From Ignavibacteriota bacterium (GTDB taxonomy: Bacteria; Bacteroidota; Ignavibacteria; UBA10030; UBA6906): a stretch of 64,000 nucleotides of DNA. A model generated the notes under the pieces. It was given only the letters and a program-made list of their open reading frames with translations, made no database searches and had not been told where the DNA came from. Below, one piece after another: positions 53,026 through 64,000 of this stretch; position 1 is the stretch's first letter, and the number at the start of each line of letters is the position of its first letter. Location: assembly GCA_016707525.1 (NCBI GenBank), contig JADJHP010000003.1, positions 410,958 through 474,957 of the forward strand, in the 5' to 3' direction. Both the position numbers and the translations under genes were made by a program.

Positions 53026-54850
53026 GGGCGAACTCCTTCCGCCAATCGCTGTCGTTCGTCAACGGCTTCTGGTCCTTCTTTGCGAGGATGAAGTTCCCGA
53101 GCACGAGATAGTCCATCTCCGTGCGCATGAAACACCGGTAGGCATCTTCGGGCGTGCACACGATCGGCTCCCCGCGTACGTTGAACGAGGTATTGATGAT
53201 CACGCCGCATCCGGTCCGCTTCTCGAATTCTTTGATCAACCTGTAATAGACCGGATGATCCGCTTCTGCAACGGTCTGGATCCGCGCCGAGTAGTCGACG
53301 TGGGTGGCCGCGGGTATGGTCGAGCGGGGCACGTTGAGCTTCTCGATGCCGAAGAGCTTCTCCTGCTCCGCCGTCATCGGAATGCGAAGCGATTCCACCA
53401 CGGGGGCCACGAGCAGCATGTACGGGCTGTCCACATCCATTGCGAAATAGTCCGGCAGGCGTTCACGGAGCACCGAAGGCGCGAACGGACGGAAGGATTC
53501 GCGGAACTTGATCTTCAGGTTCATGGTGGACTGCATGGTCTTCGAACGCGCATCGCCGATGATGCTGCGCGCGCCCAGTGCACGCGGACCGAATTCCATC
53601 CGTCCCTGGAACCATCCTACCACCGCACCATCCGCCATGTGGCCCGCCACGCGACCCAGCATATCATCCGTGGTCGTGTGCGTCGACACGGCCCCATACT
53701 TCTCGAGTGTTGCCCGGATCTCGTCGTCCGAAAATGCAGGGCCGAGATACGATCCTTTCTGCGCATCCCTTCCCGGCGTCACCGTACGCGCCCCATCGAA
53801 CCAGGAATGCCATACCGCAAGGGCAGCACCCAGCGCGCCACCGGCATCGCCGGCCGCAGGCTGGATCCAGATATTCCTGAATGGCCCTTCGCGCAACAAC
53901 CGTCCGTTGCCCACGCAATTGAGCGCAACGCCTCCGGCAAGCACCAGAGAGTCTTCACCCGTCTCTTTGTGCACATGCCGCGCCATGCGCAGCATGATCT
54001 CCTCGGTGACCTCCTGCACGCTGCGCGCAAGGTCCATCTCCCTCTGCGTGAGGGGCGATTCCGGCGCGCGCGGTGGTCCGCCGAACAGCGCATCGAACTT
54101 CCCACCCGTCATCCTGAGCCGGTGCCCGTAGTCGAAGTACGCCATGTTCATCCGGAACGACCCATCGGGTTTCAGGTCGATGAGGTGGTCGTAGATCGCC
54201 TGCACATACGTCGGCTCGCCGTACGGCGCAAGGCCCATCACCTTGTACTCCGCAGAATTGACCTTGAACCCGGTGTAGAAGGTGAACGCAGAGTACAGGA
54301 GTCCGAGCGAATGCGGGAACCGGAGATCACCGAGCAGCGTGAGCCTGTTCCCTTCACCGCGGCCATAGCTCGTGGTGGTCCACTCCCCGACACCATCCAT
54401 CGTCAGGATGGCGGCGCGCTCGAAAGGCGATGGGTAGAATGCCGAGGCGGCATGGGATTCATGATGGTCGGCGAAGAGGAGCTCACCATCAAAGTCGAGT
54501 TCCGACCTGATCCGCGAAGGGATCCACAGCTTCTCTTTCAGCCACACCGGCATGGCGGTAAGAAACGAACGGAGACCGCGCGGGGCGTACCCCACAGCGG
54601 TCTCCAGAATGCGTTCGAACTTCAACAGCGGTTTGTCGTAGAAGACCACCGCGGCGAGGTCCGCGGCGGTGATCCGTGCCTCCTGCAGGCAGTAGCGGAC
54701 CGCATGCGAAGGAAAGCCTGCATCATGCTTCACGCGTGTGAAGCGTTCCTCCTGGGCCGCGGCGATGATCTCACCATCCCTGATCAGCGCTGCTGCTGCA
54801 TCATGATAGTAGCACGAGATGCCGAGGATATATGTAGTGCCGGTAGACAT
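53018..54850 (-). CDS. Carbamoyltransferase (NodU/CmcH/SxtI family)
   Basis: Transfers a carbamoyl group from carbamoyl phosphate to a hydroxyl of a sugar or metabolite. Length 610 matches SxtI-type enzymes. The Kae1-like N-terminal domain opens ILGISCYYHDAAAALIRDGEIIAAAQEERFTRVKHDAGFP. Metal ligands fall in FADHHESHAASAFYPSPFE; ILTMDGVGEW and LAGGVALNCVGNGRLL follow. The C-terminal domain holds the carbamoyl-phosphate site WFQGRMEFGPRALGARSIIGDAR, FRPFAPSVL and NTSFNVRGEPIVCTPEDA. It is the first gene of the SxtJ/SxtK-like trio and lies downstream of carB, which makes its carbamoyl phosphate. Confidence 0.95.
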   Translation of the reverse strand: MSTGTTYILGISCYYHDAAAALIRDGEIIAAAQEERFTRVKHDAGFPSHAVRYCLQEARITAADLAAVVFYDKPLLKFERILETAVGYAPRGLRSFLTAMPVWLKEKLWIPSRIRSELDFDGELLFADHHESHAASAFYPSPFERAAILTMDGVGEWTTTSYGRGEGNRLTLLGDLRFPHSLGLLYSAFTFYTGFKVNSAEYKVMGLAPYGEPTYVQAIYDHLIDLKPDGSFRMNMAYFDYGHRLRMTGGKFDALFGGPPRAPESPLTQREMDLARSVQEVTEEIMLRMARHVHKETGEDSLVLAGGVALNCVGNGRLLREGPFRNIWIQPAAGDAGGALGAALAVWHSWFDGARTVTPGRDAQKGSYLGPAFSDDEIRATLEKYGAVSTHTTTDDMLGRVAGHMADGAVVGWFQGRMEFGPRALGARSIIGDARSKTMQSTMNLKIKFRESFRPFAPSVLRERLPDYFAMDVDSPYMLLVAPVVESLRIPMTAEQEKLFGIEKLNVPRSTIPAATHVDYSARIQTVAEADHPVYYRLIKEFEKRTGCGVIINTSFNVRGEPIVCTPEDAYRCFMRTEMDYLVLGNFILAKKDQKPLTNDSDWRKEFALD

Positions 54851-54886
54851 GTCCTATGGTTACGTGCTCACTTCTGTAAGGAACAG

Positions 54887-54963
54887 TGCCTCTCACAAAG
54901 GCGCCAAGGCGCAAAGACATAAGGATGCTTTCCCTTAGCGCCTTTGCGCCCTGGCGAGAGGCA
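54887..54963. repeat. Long imperfect inverted repeat
   Basis: Outer arms TGCCTCTC (54887-54894) and GAGAGGCA (54956-54963) enclose inner arms of GCGCCAAGGCGCAAAG type and CTTTGCGCCCTGGCG type, with an AT-richer centre. The whole can fold into one hairpin of about 77 bases. It lies between carB (stop 54989) and the carbamoyltransferase start (54850) and may end or process the carB transcript. The GCGC-AAAG wording resembles dispersed intergenic palindromes seen in many genomes. Confidence 0.7.
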
Positions 54964-54988
54964 CACAAACCCCAGGATCGTGGATCCC

Positions 54989-58315
<3,327 letters not shown>

Positions 58316-58340
58316 TGAAGGGTGGTCCTGGATGGTTTGT

Positions 58341-58371
58341 CAAATATACAATAATGGGGGGTTTTCTGCAA
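58341..58371 (-). promoter_or_regulatory. Bacteroidota-type promoter of carB
   Basis: The minus strand has TTGC (58368-58371), 19 bases, then TATATTTG (58341-58348), an exact fit to the -7 consensus TAnnTTTG. It is 26 bases upstream of the carB start. Confidence 0.5.
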
Positions 58372-58522
58372 TGATTCCTGGAAGGCTTTTGAGGTCATGC
58401 TTTTGGAAGGAGGACGAAAGAAGGCAGGAAGCGGAACCCCACAGATGGCCGCTGCAACCCATACACATCCCCCGGGTGGTGCAGCGGTCATCGTATTCCG
58501 GGTGTGACCGGATCTCTCCGGA

Positions 58523-58930
58523 TCACTTCGCCTTTGGGAGAAGCTCCAATTTCTTGGGAGCGTTCGCTTCTGTGAGCGAGGTGAGGTGGAAGGTGCCATT
58601 CATATCTTTTCCGACGGCGATGAAAAACAACCCCTTGGAAAGCTTCGACTTCTCAATTGCCGCGTGGGCGGTCGCGCTTCCCGTGGAATCGAATTTGTAG
58701 TACTTCCCACCTGAGAATATCCCGTACCCGCTCTTCACACAATCTTCCATCAGGGCACATTCCTTCGTATGTGCGGCCGCTTTATCCATCACATCCGCTT
58801 TCGTGCCGATGGTCGCCGCACATTGCTGGTCAACGACGTACCCGCTCAGCGTCGTGGTGCCGGTTTCCTGTGCGACCACCGTCATCGAGGTCAACAGGAG
58901 GAGCATCGAAAGAGCCAGTATCGTTTTCAT
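58523..58930 (-). CDS. Small exported protein of unknown function
   Basis: Protein of 135 residues with a clear signal peptide (ILALSMLLLLTSMTVVAQ). The mature part opens TTLSGYVVDQQCAATIG and has HTKECALMEDCVKSGYGIFSGGKYYKFDSTGSATAHAAIEKS, three cysteines and a GYVVDQQC-type start. Similar small secreted proteins occur in several phyla, from memory, without an assigned function. The gap to carB (58316-58522) contains only the carB promoter and a bulged hairpin. The gene is divergent from the dehydrogenase. Confidence 0.8.
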   Translation of the reverse strand: MKTILALSMLLLLTSMTVVAQETGTTTLSGYVVDQQCAATIGTKADVMDKAAAHTKECALMEDCVKSGYGIFSGGKYYKFDSTGSATAHAAIEKSKLSKGLFFIAVGKDMNGTFHLTSLTEANAPKKLELLPKAK

Positions 58931-59023
58931 ATCGTTCCCTTACATCGTGAGCATAGAACAACGTTTAGCTGTACCAGTAAGACGCTTGCGCGGGGAGTAA
59001 CGTTCCATGCCGGGGTGGTAGGG

Positions 59024-59054
59024 TTGCGTCTTCGCGTAAAACAGGCTATTTTTC
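59024..59054 (+). promoter_or_regulatory. Bacteroidota-type promoter of the dehydrogenase
   Basis: TTGC (59024-59027), 19 bases, then TATTTTTC (59047-59054; TAnnTTTG with one mismatch), the same spacing as the carB site, 25 bases upstream of ATG 59079. Confidence 0.42.
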
Positions 59055-59078
59055 GATGAACTATCGGAAAGCGATGCA

Positions 59079-60032
59079 ATGAAGATCGTGGTGCTGGACG
59101 GATACACGCTCAATCCGGGCGACCTGAGCTGGGCGCCGCTGCAGGGACTCGGGGATGTGACGGTGCACGACCGCACCCCGGCTGATCAAACACTTGCGCG
59201 CGCAGCCGGGGCAGAAATACTCCTCACGAACAAGACGCTCCTGACGTGCCCGACGATCAAAGCACTTCCTTCTCTCCGCTACATCGGCGTGCTCGCAACC
59301 GGGTATAACGTCGTGGATCACATCGCCGCTGCGGAGGCCGGAGTTGTCGTAACGAATGTCCCGGCGTACAGCACGATGTCGGTGGCACAGGTGGCCTTCG
59401 CGCATATCCTGAATCTGACGCATGGCATGGGGCATCACACCAGCGAAGTGCGCGAGGGGCGGTGGTCATCCTGCGCGGACTTCAGCTTTGCAGACACGCC
59501 GCTGGTGGAACTCGCCGGGAAGACCCTCGGCATCATCGGGCCGGGGCGTATCGGAGCCGCAGTCGCAAGAATGGGATTGGCGTTCGGAATGGAGGTGATC
59601 GCGTACAGCCGGTCGGGCCGGGTGCCCATGCCGGAGATGAAGCCGGTGTCATTGGATGACGCCTTCGCCCGGAGCGACGTGCTGAGTTTCCACTGTCCGC
59701 TGACGCCGGAGACGAAACACATCGCCAATGCGGAACGGCTGGCCATGATGAAGCCCACGGCGTTCCTCATCAACACCAGCCGTGGGCCGCTCGTGGACGA
59801 GCGGGCGCTCGCCGCGGCATTGAACGCAGGGGAGATCGCCGGCGCAGGTTTGGATGTGCTCTCCGAGGAGCCGCCGCCGCCCGGCAACCCGCTCCTCACG
59901 GCCCGCAACTGTCACATCACGCCCCACTTCGCCTGGGCCAGCACCGCGGCGCGCGAACGGCTCATGCACGAGGTCACGGAGAACGTCCGCGCCTTCATCG
60001 CCGGCACGCCGCGGAATGTGATCCCGGGTTGA
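59079..60032 (+). CDS. D-2-hydroxyacid dehydrogenase (glycerate dehydrogenase-like)
   Basis: NAD-dependent dehydrogenase of 317 residues. The catalytic domain opens MKIVVLDGYTLNPGDLSW. ATGYNVVD and VPAYSTMSVAQVAFAHIL precede the Rossmann motif GIIGPGRIGAAVARMGLAFGM. The catalytic set is Arg in INTSRGPLVDE, Glu in LDVLSEEPP and His in ITPHFAWAS. HxxxxR-type sequence features resemble hydroxypyruvate/glycerate dehydrogenases (HprA). It probably interconverts hydroxypyruvate and D-glycerate. It precedes the CstA-type gene by about 100 bases on the same strand. Confidence 0.92.
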   Translation: MKIVVLDGYTLNPGDLSWAPLQGLGDVTVHDRTPADQTLARAAGAEILLTNKTLLTCPTIKALPSLRYIGVLATGYNVVDHIAAAEAGVVVTNVPAYSTMSVAQVAFAHILNLTHGMGHHTSEVREGRWSSCADFSFADTPLVELAGKTLGIIGPGRIGAAVARMGLAFGMEVIAYSRSGRVPMPEMKPVSLDDAFARSDVLSFHCPLTPETKHIANAERLAMMKPTAFLINTSRGPLVDERALAAALNAGEIAGAGLDVLSEEPPPPGNPLLTARNCHITPHFAWASTAARERLMHEVTENVRAFIAGTPRNVIPG

Positions 60033-60138
60033 CAGCCGGTGAAACGCGACCAGTTGCCTCATCGTCCGGAATTCAGTAGTATACGTGTGCTTCGGGCCCC
60101 ACGGCCCGACCCCCTCGCACCCTAGTGGAGATCATCGT

Positions 60139-61785
60139 ATGCTTAACGCCGCACTCTTCGGCGTCCTCGGCGCCGCCTGGTTCATCATTATGTATCGCTG
60201 GTACGGCAACGTCATCGACCGGCAGATCATCCATCCCTCTGATGACGTGCCCACGCCCGCCCACACACTCAAAGACAATATCGATTACGTACCGACACAA
60301 CCCGCGATCCTGTTCGGGCACCATTTCTCCTCGATAGCCGGAGCGGGACCGATCGTGGGACCGATGCTGGCGTACTCGCTCTTCGGTTGGCTGCCGGCGC
60401 TCCTGTGGGTCCTGCTGGGTTCGGTATTCATCGGTGCCGTGCATGACTACACCGCGATGATGATCTCGGTCCGCCACAAGGGCGTGTCCATCGCCGACAT
60501 TGCCGAGCAGCATGTTTCACCCATTGCCCGGTGGATCTTCTCCGCGTTCCTCTGGCTCGCACTTGTCCTGGTCATCGCGGTCTTCGCGGTCTTCACCGCG
60601 CAGACCCTGGCACAGGAGCCGGCGATCGTCATCCCGACCGTTGGCCTGATGCTCCTTGCCGTTGCCTTTGGCATCGGCGTCTATCGCAAGGGGCTGAACG
60701 TCTGGGTGGGAACGGCGATCGCGCTCGTGATCCTTGCCGGGCTGGTCGTCCTTGGCAACTACTATCCGATCCCTGCGAGTTATGACTTCTGGCTCGTCCT
60801 CTCGCTCATCTATTGCTTTGTTGCGGCAACACTTCCGGTATGGGTTCTTCTCCAGCCGCGCGACTATCTCTCCATGTACCTCCTTGTGGCAGGACTTGCC
60901 CTGGGGTTCATCTCGTTGATCGTCATGCATCCGACCATCAATGGCCCGGCATTCACCGGCTTCGACAGCGCGAAGGGCCCGCTCTGGCCGATCCTCTTCA
61001 TCACCGTCGCTTGTGGGGCTGTCTCCGGGTTTCACTCGGTGGTCTCCAGCGGAACCTCTGCGAAGCAGTTGAGGCGGGAAAGTGACGGCCGCAAGGTCGC
61101 TTTTGGCGGGATGCTGACTGAAGGGGCGCTCGCCATGCTGGTGATACTGCTGATGGCCAGCGTGCTGTACTGGGCCGCCCCTGCTGCTGGCGAGACACCG
61201 GGATTCGTGTTCCAGTCATTGCTCTCCGAGAAGGGGCCGAACATCACGTTCGGAACAGCGATGGGGCGGGTGATGGAGAGCATCGGGATCCCGCTTGTGT
61301 ACGGGATCGCGTTCGGCGTGCTGATGCTGAATGCATTCATCCTGACCACACTGGACACCTGCGCACGGCTCACGCGGTTCATCGTCAGTGAGACCGCCGG
61401 CCGCAAGGTTCCCGTCCTCGCGAACAGGTATGTCGCAACCCTCATCGGCCTTGTGGCTGCCTACTTCCTCACCACCGGGCACAGCGGCGAGACTCTCTGG
61501 CCCGCCTTCGGTGCCGCGAATCAGCTTATCGCCGCCCTCTCACTCCTCGTTGCCAGCGCCTATGTGTTCGGATTCAAGGGGCGCACGGCGTTCACATTGA
61601 TCCCGGGCATCTTCATGCTTGTGACCATCGAGGGAGCCCTGTTCTACCAGCTCGTGTGGCAGTATATCCCCACGGGGAATGTCTCACTCGGCATCGTCGC
61701 GGCCGTTCTGATGGCCCTCGGCCTTATCATCGCATTCGAAGTCTACAAAAGGTTCAACCGCCCTGCACAAGCAGTCGCGGCCTGA
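60139..61785 (+). CDS. cstA: CstA-family carbon-starvation/pyruvate-type transporter
   Basis: Polytopic membrane protein of 548 residues, shorter than E. coli CstA (~700). ATG at 60139 has GTGGAG upstream. Family blocks are visible: RWYGNVIDRQIIHPSDDVPTPAHTLKDNIDYVPTQPAILFGHHFSSIAGAGPIVGP, GSVFIGAVHDYTAMMISVRHKGVSIADIAE, WPILFITVACGAVSGFHSVVSSGTSAKQL and NAFILTTLDTCARLTRFI. Known members take up pyruvate or peptides. About 14-15 helices. Likely independent of the upstream dehydrogenase, although both would serve C3 acids. Confidence 0.93.
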   Translation: MLNAALFGVLGAAWFIIMYRWYGNVIDRQIIHPSDDVPTPAHTLKDNIDYVPTQPAILFGHHFSSIAGAGPIVGPMLAYSLFGWLPALLWVLLGSVFIGAVHDYTAMMISVRHKGVSIADIAEQHVSPIARWIFSAFLWLALVLVIAVFAVFTAQTLAQEPAIVIPTVGLMLLAVAFGIGVYRKGLNVWVGTAIALVILAGLVVLGNYYPIPASYDFWLVLSLIYCFVAATLPVWVLLQPRDYLSMYLLVAGLALGFISLIVMHPTINGPAFTGFDSAKGPLWPILFITVACGAVSGFHSVVSSGTSAKQLRRESDGRKVAFGGMLTEGALAMLVILLMASVLYWAAPAAGETPGFVFQSLLSEKGPNITFGTAMGRVMESIGIPLVYGIAFGVLMLNAFILTTLDTCARLTRFIVSETAGRKVPVLANRYVATLIGLVAAYFLTTGHSGETLWPAFGAANQLIAALSLLVASAYVFGFKGRTAFTLIPGIFMLVTIEGALFYQLVWQYIPTGNVSLGIVAAVLMALGLIIAFEVYKRFNRPAQAVAA

Positions 61786-61805
61786 TCGCTCAGGCACGGA
61801 CCATC

Positions 61806-62153
61806 TCAGCGGAACGCATCCCGGAGGAGCCGGATCTCCGGCTCCCCGGCATACAGGCGAATGGCAACCACGTCGAAGCGGCATACACGGTCGTGCAGGC
61901 CACGCACCGTGATGTACCCGAGCGCGATCTTCCGGATCTGCCGTTGTTTCAGCGCGGTCACGGCGAGCTCGGGAGCCCCGTACCTGTCGTTGGTGCGCGT
62001 CTTGACCTCGCAGAACACCAGGACATCCCCCTCCTCGGCGATGATGTCGATCTCACCGTGATGGAACCTGTAGTTCATCTCCAGGATCCTGAAGCCTTCA
62101 CGGACGAGGAATGCACGGGCGAGTTGCTCTCCATACCCCCCCGGACCATTCAC
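61806..62153 (-). CDS. yraN: YraN/UPF0102 endonuclease-fold protein
   Basis: Protein of 115 residues. The GTG at 62153 is chosen because it overlaps the rnhB stop (GTGA) and begins the family pattern NGPGGYGEQLARAFLVREGFRILEMNYRF. The nuclease core is HGEIDIIAEEGDVLVFCEVKTRTNDRYGAP, with the E-x-D-...-E-x-K residues of the restriction-endonuclease fold, then ALKQRQIRKIALGYI and CRFDVVAI. The family commonly lies next to rnhB, as here. Function is thought to be a Holliday-junction or DNA-repair nuclease but is unproven. Convergent with cstA. Confidence 0.92.
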   Translation of the reverse strand: MNGPGGYGEQLARAFLVREGFRILEMNYRFHHGEIDIIAEEGDVLVFCEVKTRTNDRYGAPELAVTALKQRQIRKIALGYITVRGLHDRVCRFDVVAIRLYAGEPEIRLLRDAFR

Positions 62154-62828
62154 GCTGCGCCGTCCCCTTCCACGATCGTGACCTCTTCCTGTGACCGGAC
62201 GCCGGCCAGGATCCCGGACAGAAATGTGATCCGGTGGATCGCGCACGGGCCGTGCGCAAGGATCGCCGCGCGGTGCTGCGCCGTGCCGTACCCTTTGTGC
62301 CGCGCGAATCCATAGGCCGGATACAAACGGTCATAGTCGCACAGGAGCCTGTCGCGCGTGACCTTGGCAATGATGGACGCGGCGGCAATGGAGTGCGACA
62401 GGGCATCGCCGTCCACGATCGTGGTGAATGGAATGCCCGTGCCCGCGAATCGGTTCCCATCCACGAGGACGTGCCCGGGGTGACGCTCCAGCGCCGCCAG
62501 CGCCTGGTGCATCGCGCGGTAGGTCGCTTGCAGGATGTTGATGCTGTCGATCTCTTCATGGCCTACAATACCGGTGCCCGCGGCGACCGCGGAAGCGAGG
62601 ATCGCGTCGTACAATGCCTCCCGTTTCGCGGCCGTGAGCTTCTTTGAATCATCCACGCCGGGAATGAAGAACCCCTCCGGGCAGGATGACCGCAGCGGCA
62701 ACGACCGGCCCCGCGAGCGGGCCGCGGCCCGCCTCATCAACGCCCGCCACAAGCTTCACACCTCGTGCATACAGCTCGTTCTCATACTGCAGCGTCGGGC
62801 CTGTCCGCTTGCTCTTCTCAGAAGTCAC
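62150..62828 (-). CDS. rnhB: Ribonuclease HII with a +1 frameshift at 62679-62681
   Basis: Removes ribonucleotides from DNA. The N-terminal part starts with GTG at 62828, overlapping the Omp85 stop: YENELYARGVKLVAGVDEAGRGPLAGPVVAAAVILP, with the catalytic DEAGRG. After LP the frame breaks; the rest (EGFFIPGVDDSKKLTAAKREALYDAI...) is in the next frame to the TGA at 62150, with IDSINILQATYRAMHQAL and SIIAKVTRDRLLCDYD. One extra C in a CCC run explains it. Corrected length is 225 residues, normal for the family. Uncorrected, no functional enzyme would be made. Because rnhB is rarely lost this way and the neighbours show the same indel type, an assembly error is likely. Confidence 0.88.
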
Positions 62829-64000
62829 CGATCACCCCCACATGGATCTTCCCCTGGGCGAATGAATCACCTTTGCCGAGGGCGAAACTCACACCCATAT
62901 TCCCGAGCGGCGTGTCGAACCGCAACCCGAGTCCGTAGCCATAGTGAAAGGCCTCGGTGGAAGGCAGCGCGGTGCGCGTGTCGCCGGGCCGGAAATAGTA
63001 TCCCGTATCGATGAAGCCGTACACGAACGATCTCCGCCCGAGCAGGAAGCGGTACTCCGTGTTCGTCCACGCCACACGGGAGCCAAGGAACTGATTCTCC
63101 CTGTATCCCCGGAGCGTCTGTGCGCCACCGAACCTGTACATCTGACTTTCATCCACGCCACCGCCCTGCGCCTGACGCCCGTGCACACCCACGGCGATCA
63201 CCTGTCGTGCGAACGGCGAGACGTACACTTCGAGGTCCAGGCCGAATCGTTGCACGTTGGCATCGACACCCGGGGCGAACGCCGTCGCGGCAATGCGTTT
63301 GCGCGCATAGTGATAATCCGCGCGGTAGCGTGCGCCACCCTCCAGGGCTATAGCTATCGTCCCGTGTATCGTACAACACCTCCGCGCCGCCGCCGAGCGA
63401 GGAACTCCGGGGAACCCGCGCCGTCACGGTATCGGATGACGGGATGACGCTTTCGGTCGTGCCGGACAGGCTGAGCGAGAGTTCTTCCGACGCCATCAGC
63501 TCGACGGTGAATGTCCCCGCCTGCCGTACATACGTGCTGTCCTGCCGCCGTTGCTGAAAATCCGCGCCTGCGTTGACCGGGAAACCGAACAGCCAGGGCT
63601 CGACGTACCCCACCGACAGGTCCTGCGAGAACCGGTCCTCTTTCTGCCACCGGAGGTTCATCTTGCGACCGGTACCAAAGAGGTTCCTCATCCCGATCGT
63701 GACCATGCCTGTGAAGTATCCCGCATCGCCGGGGTTGAGGCCGGGCGCATACCCCGCGATCCCGTCAAAGGTGTTGGTCTTCCCTTCTTCGACGCGCAGG
63801 AGCAGACCTCCCCAGGTCCCGACCATGTAAAGTTCGGGTTCATCCACCCGCGAAAGATGGAAAGCCGGTTGAGTCGCGAGCGGATGGCCGCGACGCGTTC
63901 GGGATGATACACCTCGCCCGCCCCGATGCGGGTCTCGCGCAGGATCACGCCGTCTTTGTCTCTTTGTTCCCCTCCACCTCACCTCGTCGATGACGACGCG
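62818..64000 (-). CDS. Omp85/BamA-family outer-membrane protein (5' end outside window; several frameshifts)
   Basis: Outer-membrane assembly barrel with POTRA domains. A POTRA segment is seen (GVILRETRIGAGEVYHPERV...IRSRLNRLSIF), then barrel sequence RVDEPELYMVGTWGGLLLRVEEGKTNTFDG, FTGMVTIGMRNLFGTGRKMNL and SVGYVEPWLFGFPV. The C-terminal half includes the Omp85 lid motif region FGGAQTLRGYRENQFLG and ends GKIHVGVIGDF with the terminal Phe. Frame breaks occur near 63350 (extra C), near 63870 (missing T) and near 63955. The sequence continues right of 64000. BamA, TamA or a specialised Omp85 cannot be told apart because the N-terminus is missing. It is upstream of rnhB and yraN on the same strand. 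Confidence 0.85.

Overview
The window looks like GC-rich chromosomal DNA from a bacterium of the Bacteroidota/FCB assemblage, perhaps a high-GC Ignavibacteria-like lineage (inference). The evidence is a type IX secretion (T9SS) sorting-tail remnant, two promoters with the Bacteroidota -33/-7 pattern, a TonB-dependent receptor, Omp85-type outer-membrane biogenesis, HisKA_2 kinases, and exported lipoproteins and beta-barrels typical of a didermic cell. There is one tRNA (His), no rRNA, no CRISPR array and no recognisable insertion sequence.

Layout. (a) 1-10.8 kb, minus strand: a carbohydrate sensing and degradation block. One tightly coupled operon carries a sugar-type solute-binding protein, a sensor kinase, a sigma-54 activator, an SGNH-hydrolase/TPR protein and a GH16 glucanase with a malectin domain. 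Downstream lie a frameshifted Cys-rich secreted protein and a GH3 beta-glucosidase that runs off the left edge. (b) 11-18.8 kb, minus strand: a b-type cytochrome, a 20-heme cytochrome, a 31-heme cytochrome built from 74-residue three-heme repeats, an outer-membrane barrel and an FeS/FAD oxidoreductase. This is a strong candidate for a porin-cytochrome conduit for extracellular electron transfer. (c) 18.9-24.7 kb: a YhhQ-type transporter and a lipoprotein on plus; a TonB receptor, YfiR-like protein and HisKA_2 kinase operon on minus, preceded by a sigma-54-like promoter. (d) 24.7-34.4 kb, minus: an exopolysaccharide cluster (two GT4 enzymes, a flippase, a polysaccharide deacetylase), exported MsrB, an aldo/keto reductase, hutH and hisS.

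(e) 34.6-44.9 kb, plus: a decayed aromatic amino-acid decarboxylase, then five co-directional exported proteins of unknown joint function (a 1160-residue orphan, a six-repeat FN3 protein, a papain-like protein and two paralogous lipoproteins). (f) 44.9-50 kb: a T9SS-tail remnant, a NYN-domain gene, tRNA-His with its own promoter and terminator, a GNAT acetyltransferase, a TPR histidine kinase and a glycosyltransferase. (g) 50-58.5 kb: an M20 peptidase, an alpha/beta hydrolase, a carbamoyltransferase/SxtJ/SxtK-like trio and carB. (h) 58.5-64 kb: a small secreted protein, a D-2-hydroxyacid dehydrogenase, a CstA-type transporter, and yraN, rnhB and an Omp85 gene that runs off the right edge.

Most interesting points. 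The first is the 51-heme porin-cytochrome operon. The second is a tRNA-His without the normal G-1/C73 identity elements in the same window as a HisRS resembling the alphaproteobacterial type that tolerates such tRNAs. The third is the sxtIJK-like trio next to carB, and the fourth is the five-gene exported module. Several genes carry frameshifts (2.5, 14.65, 34.9-35.6, 62.7 and 63.3-64.0 kb). Some could be assembly indels; the decarboxylase, with several lesions and an internal deletion, looks like a real pseudogene.
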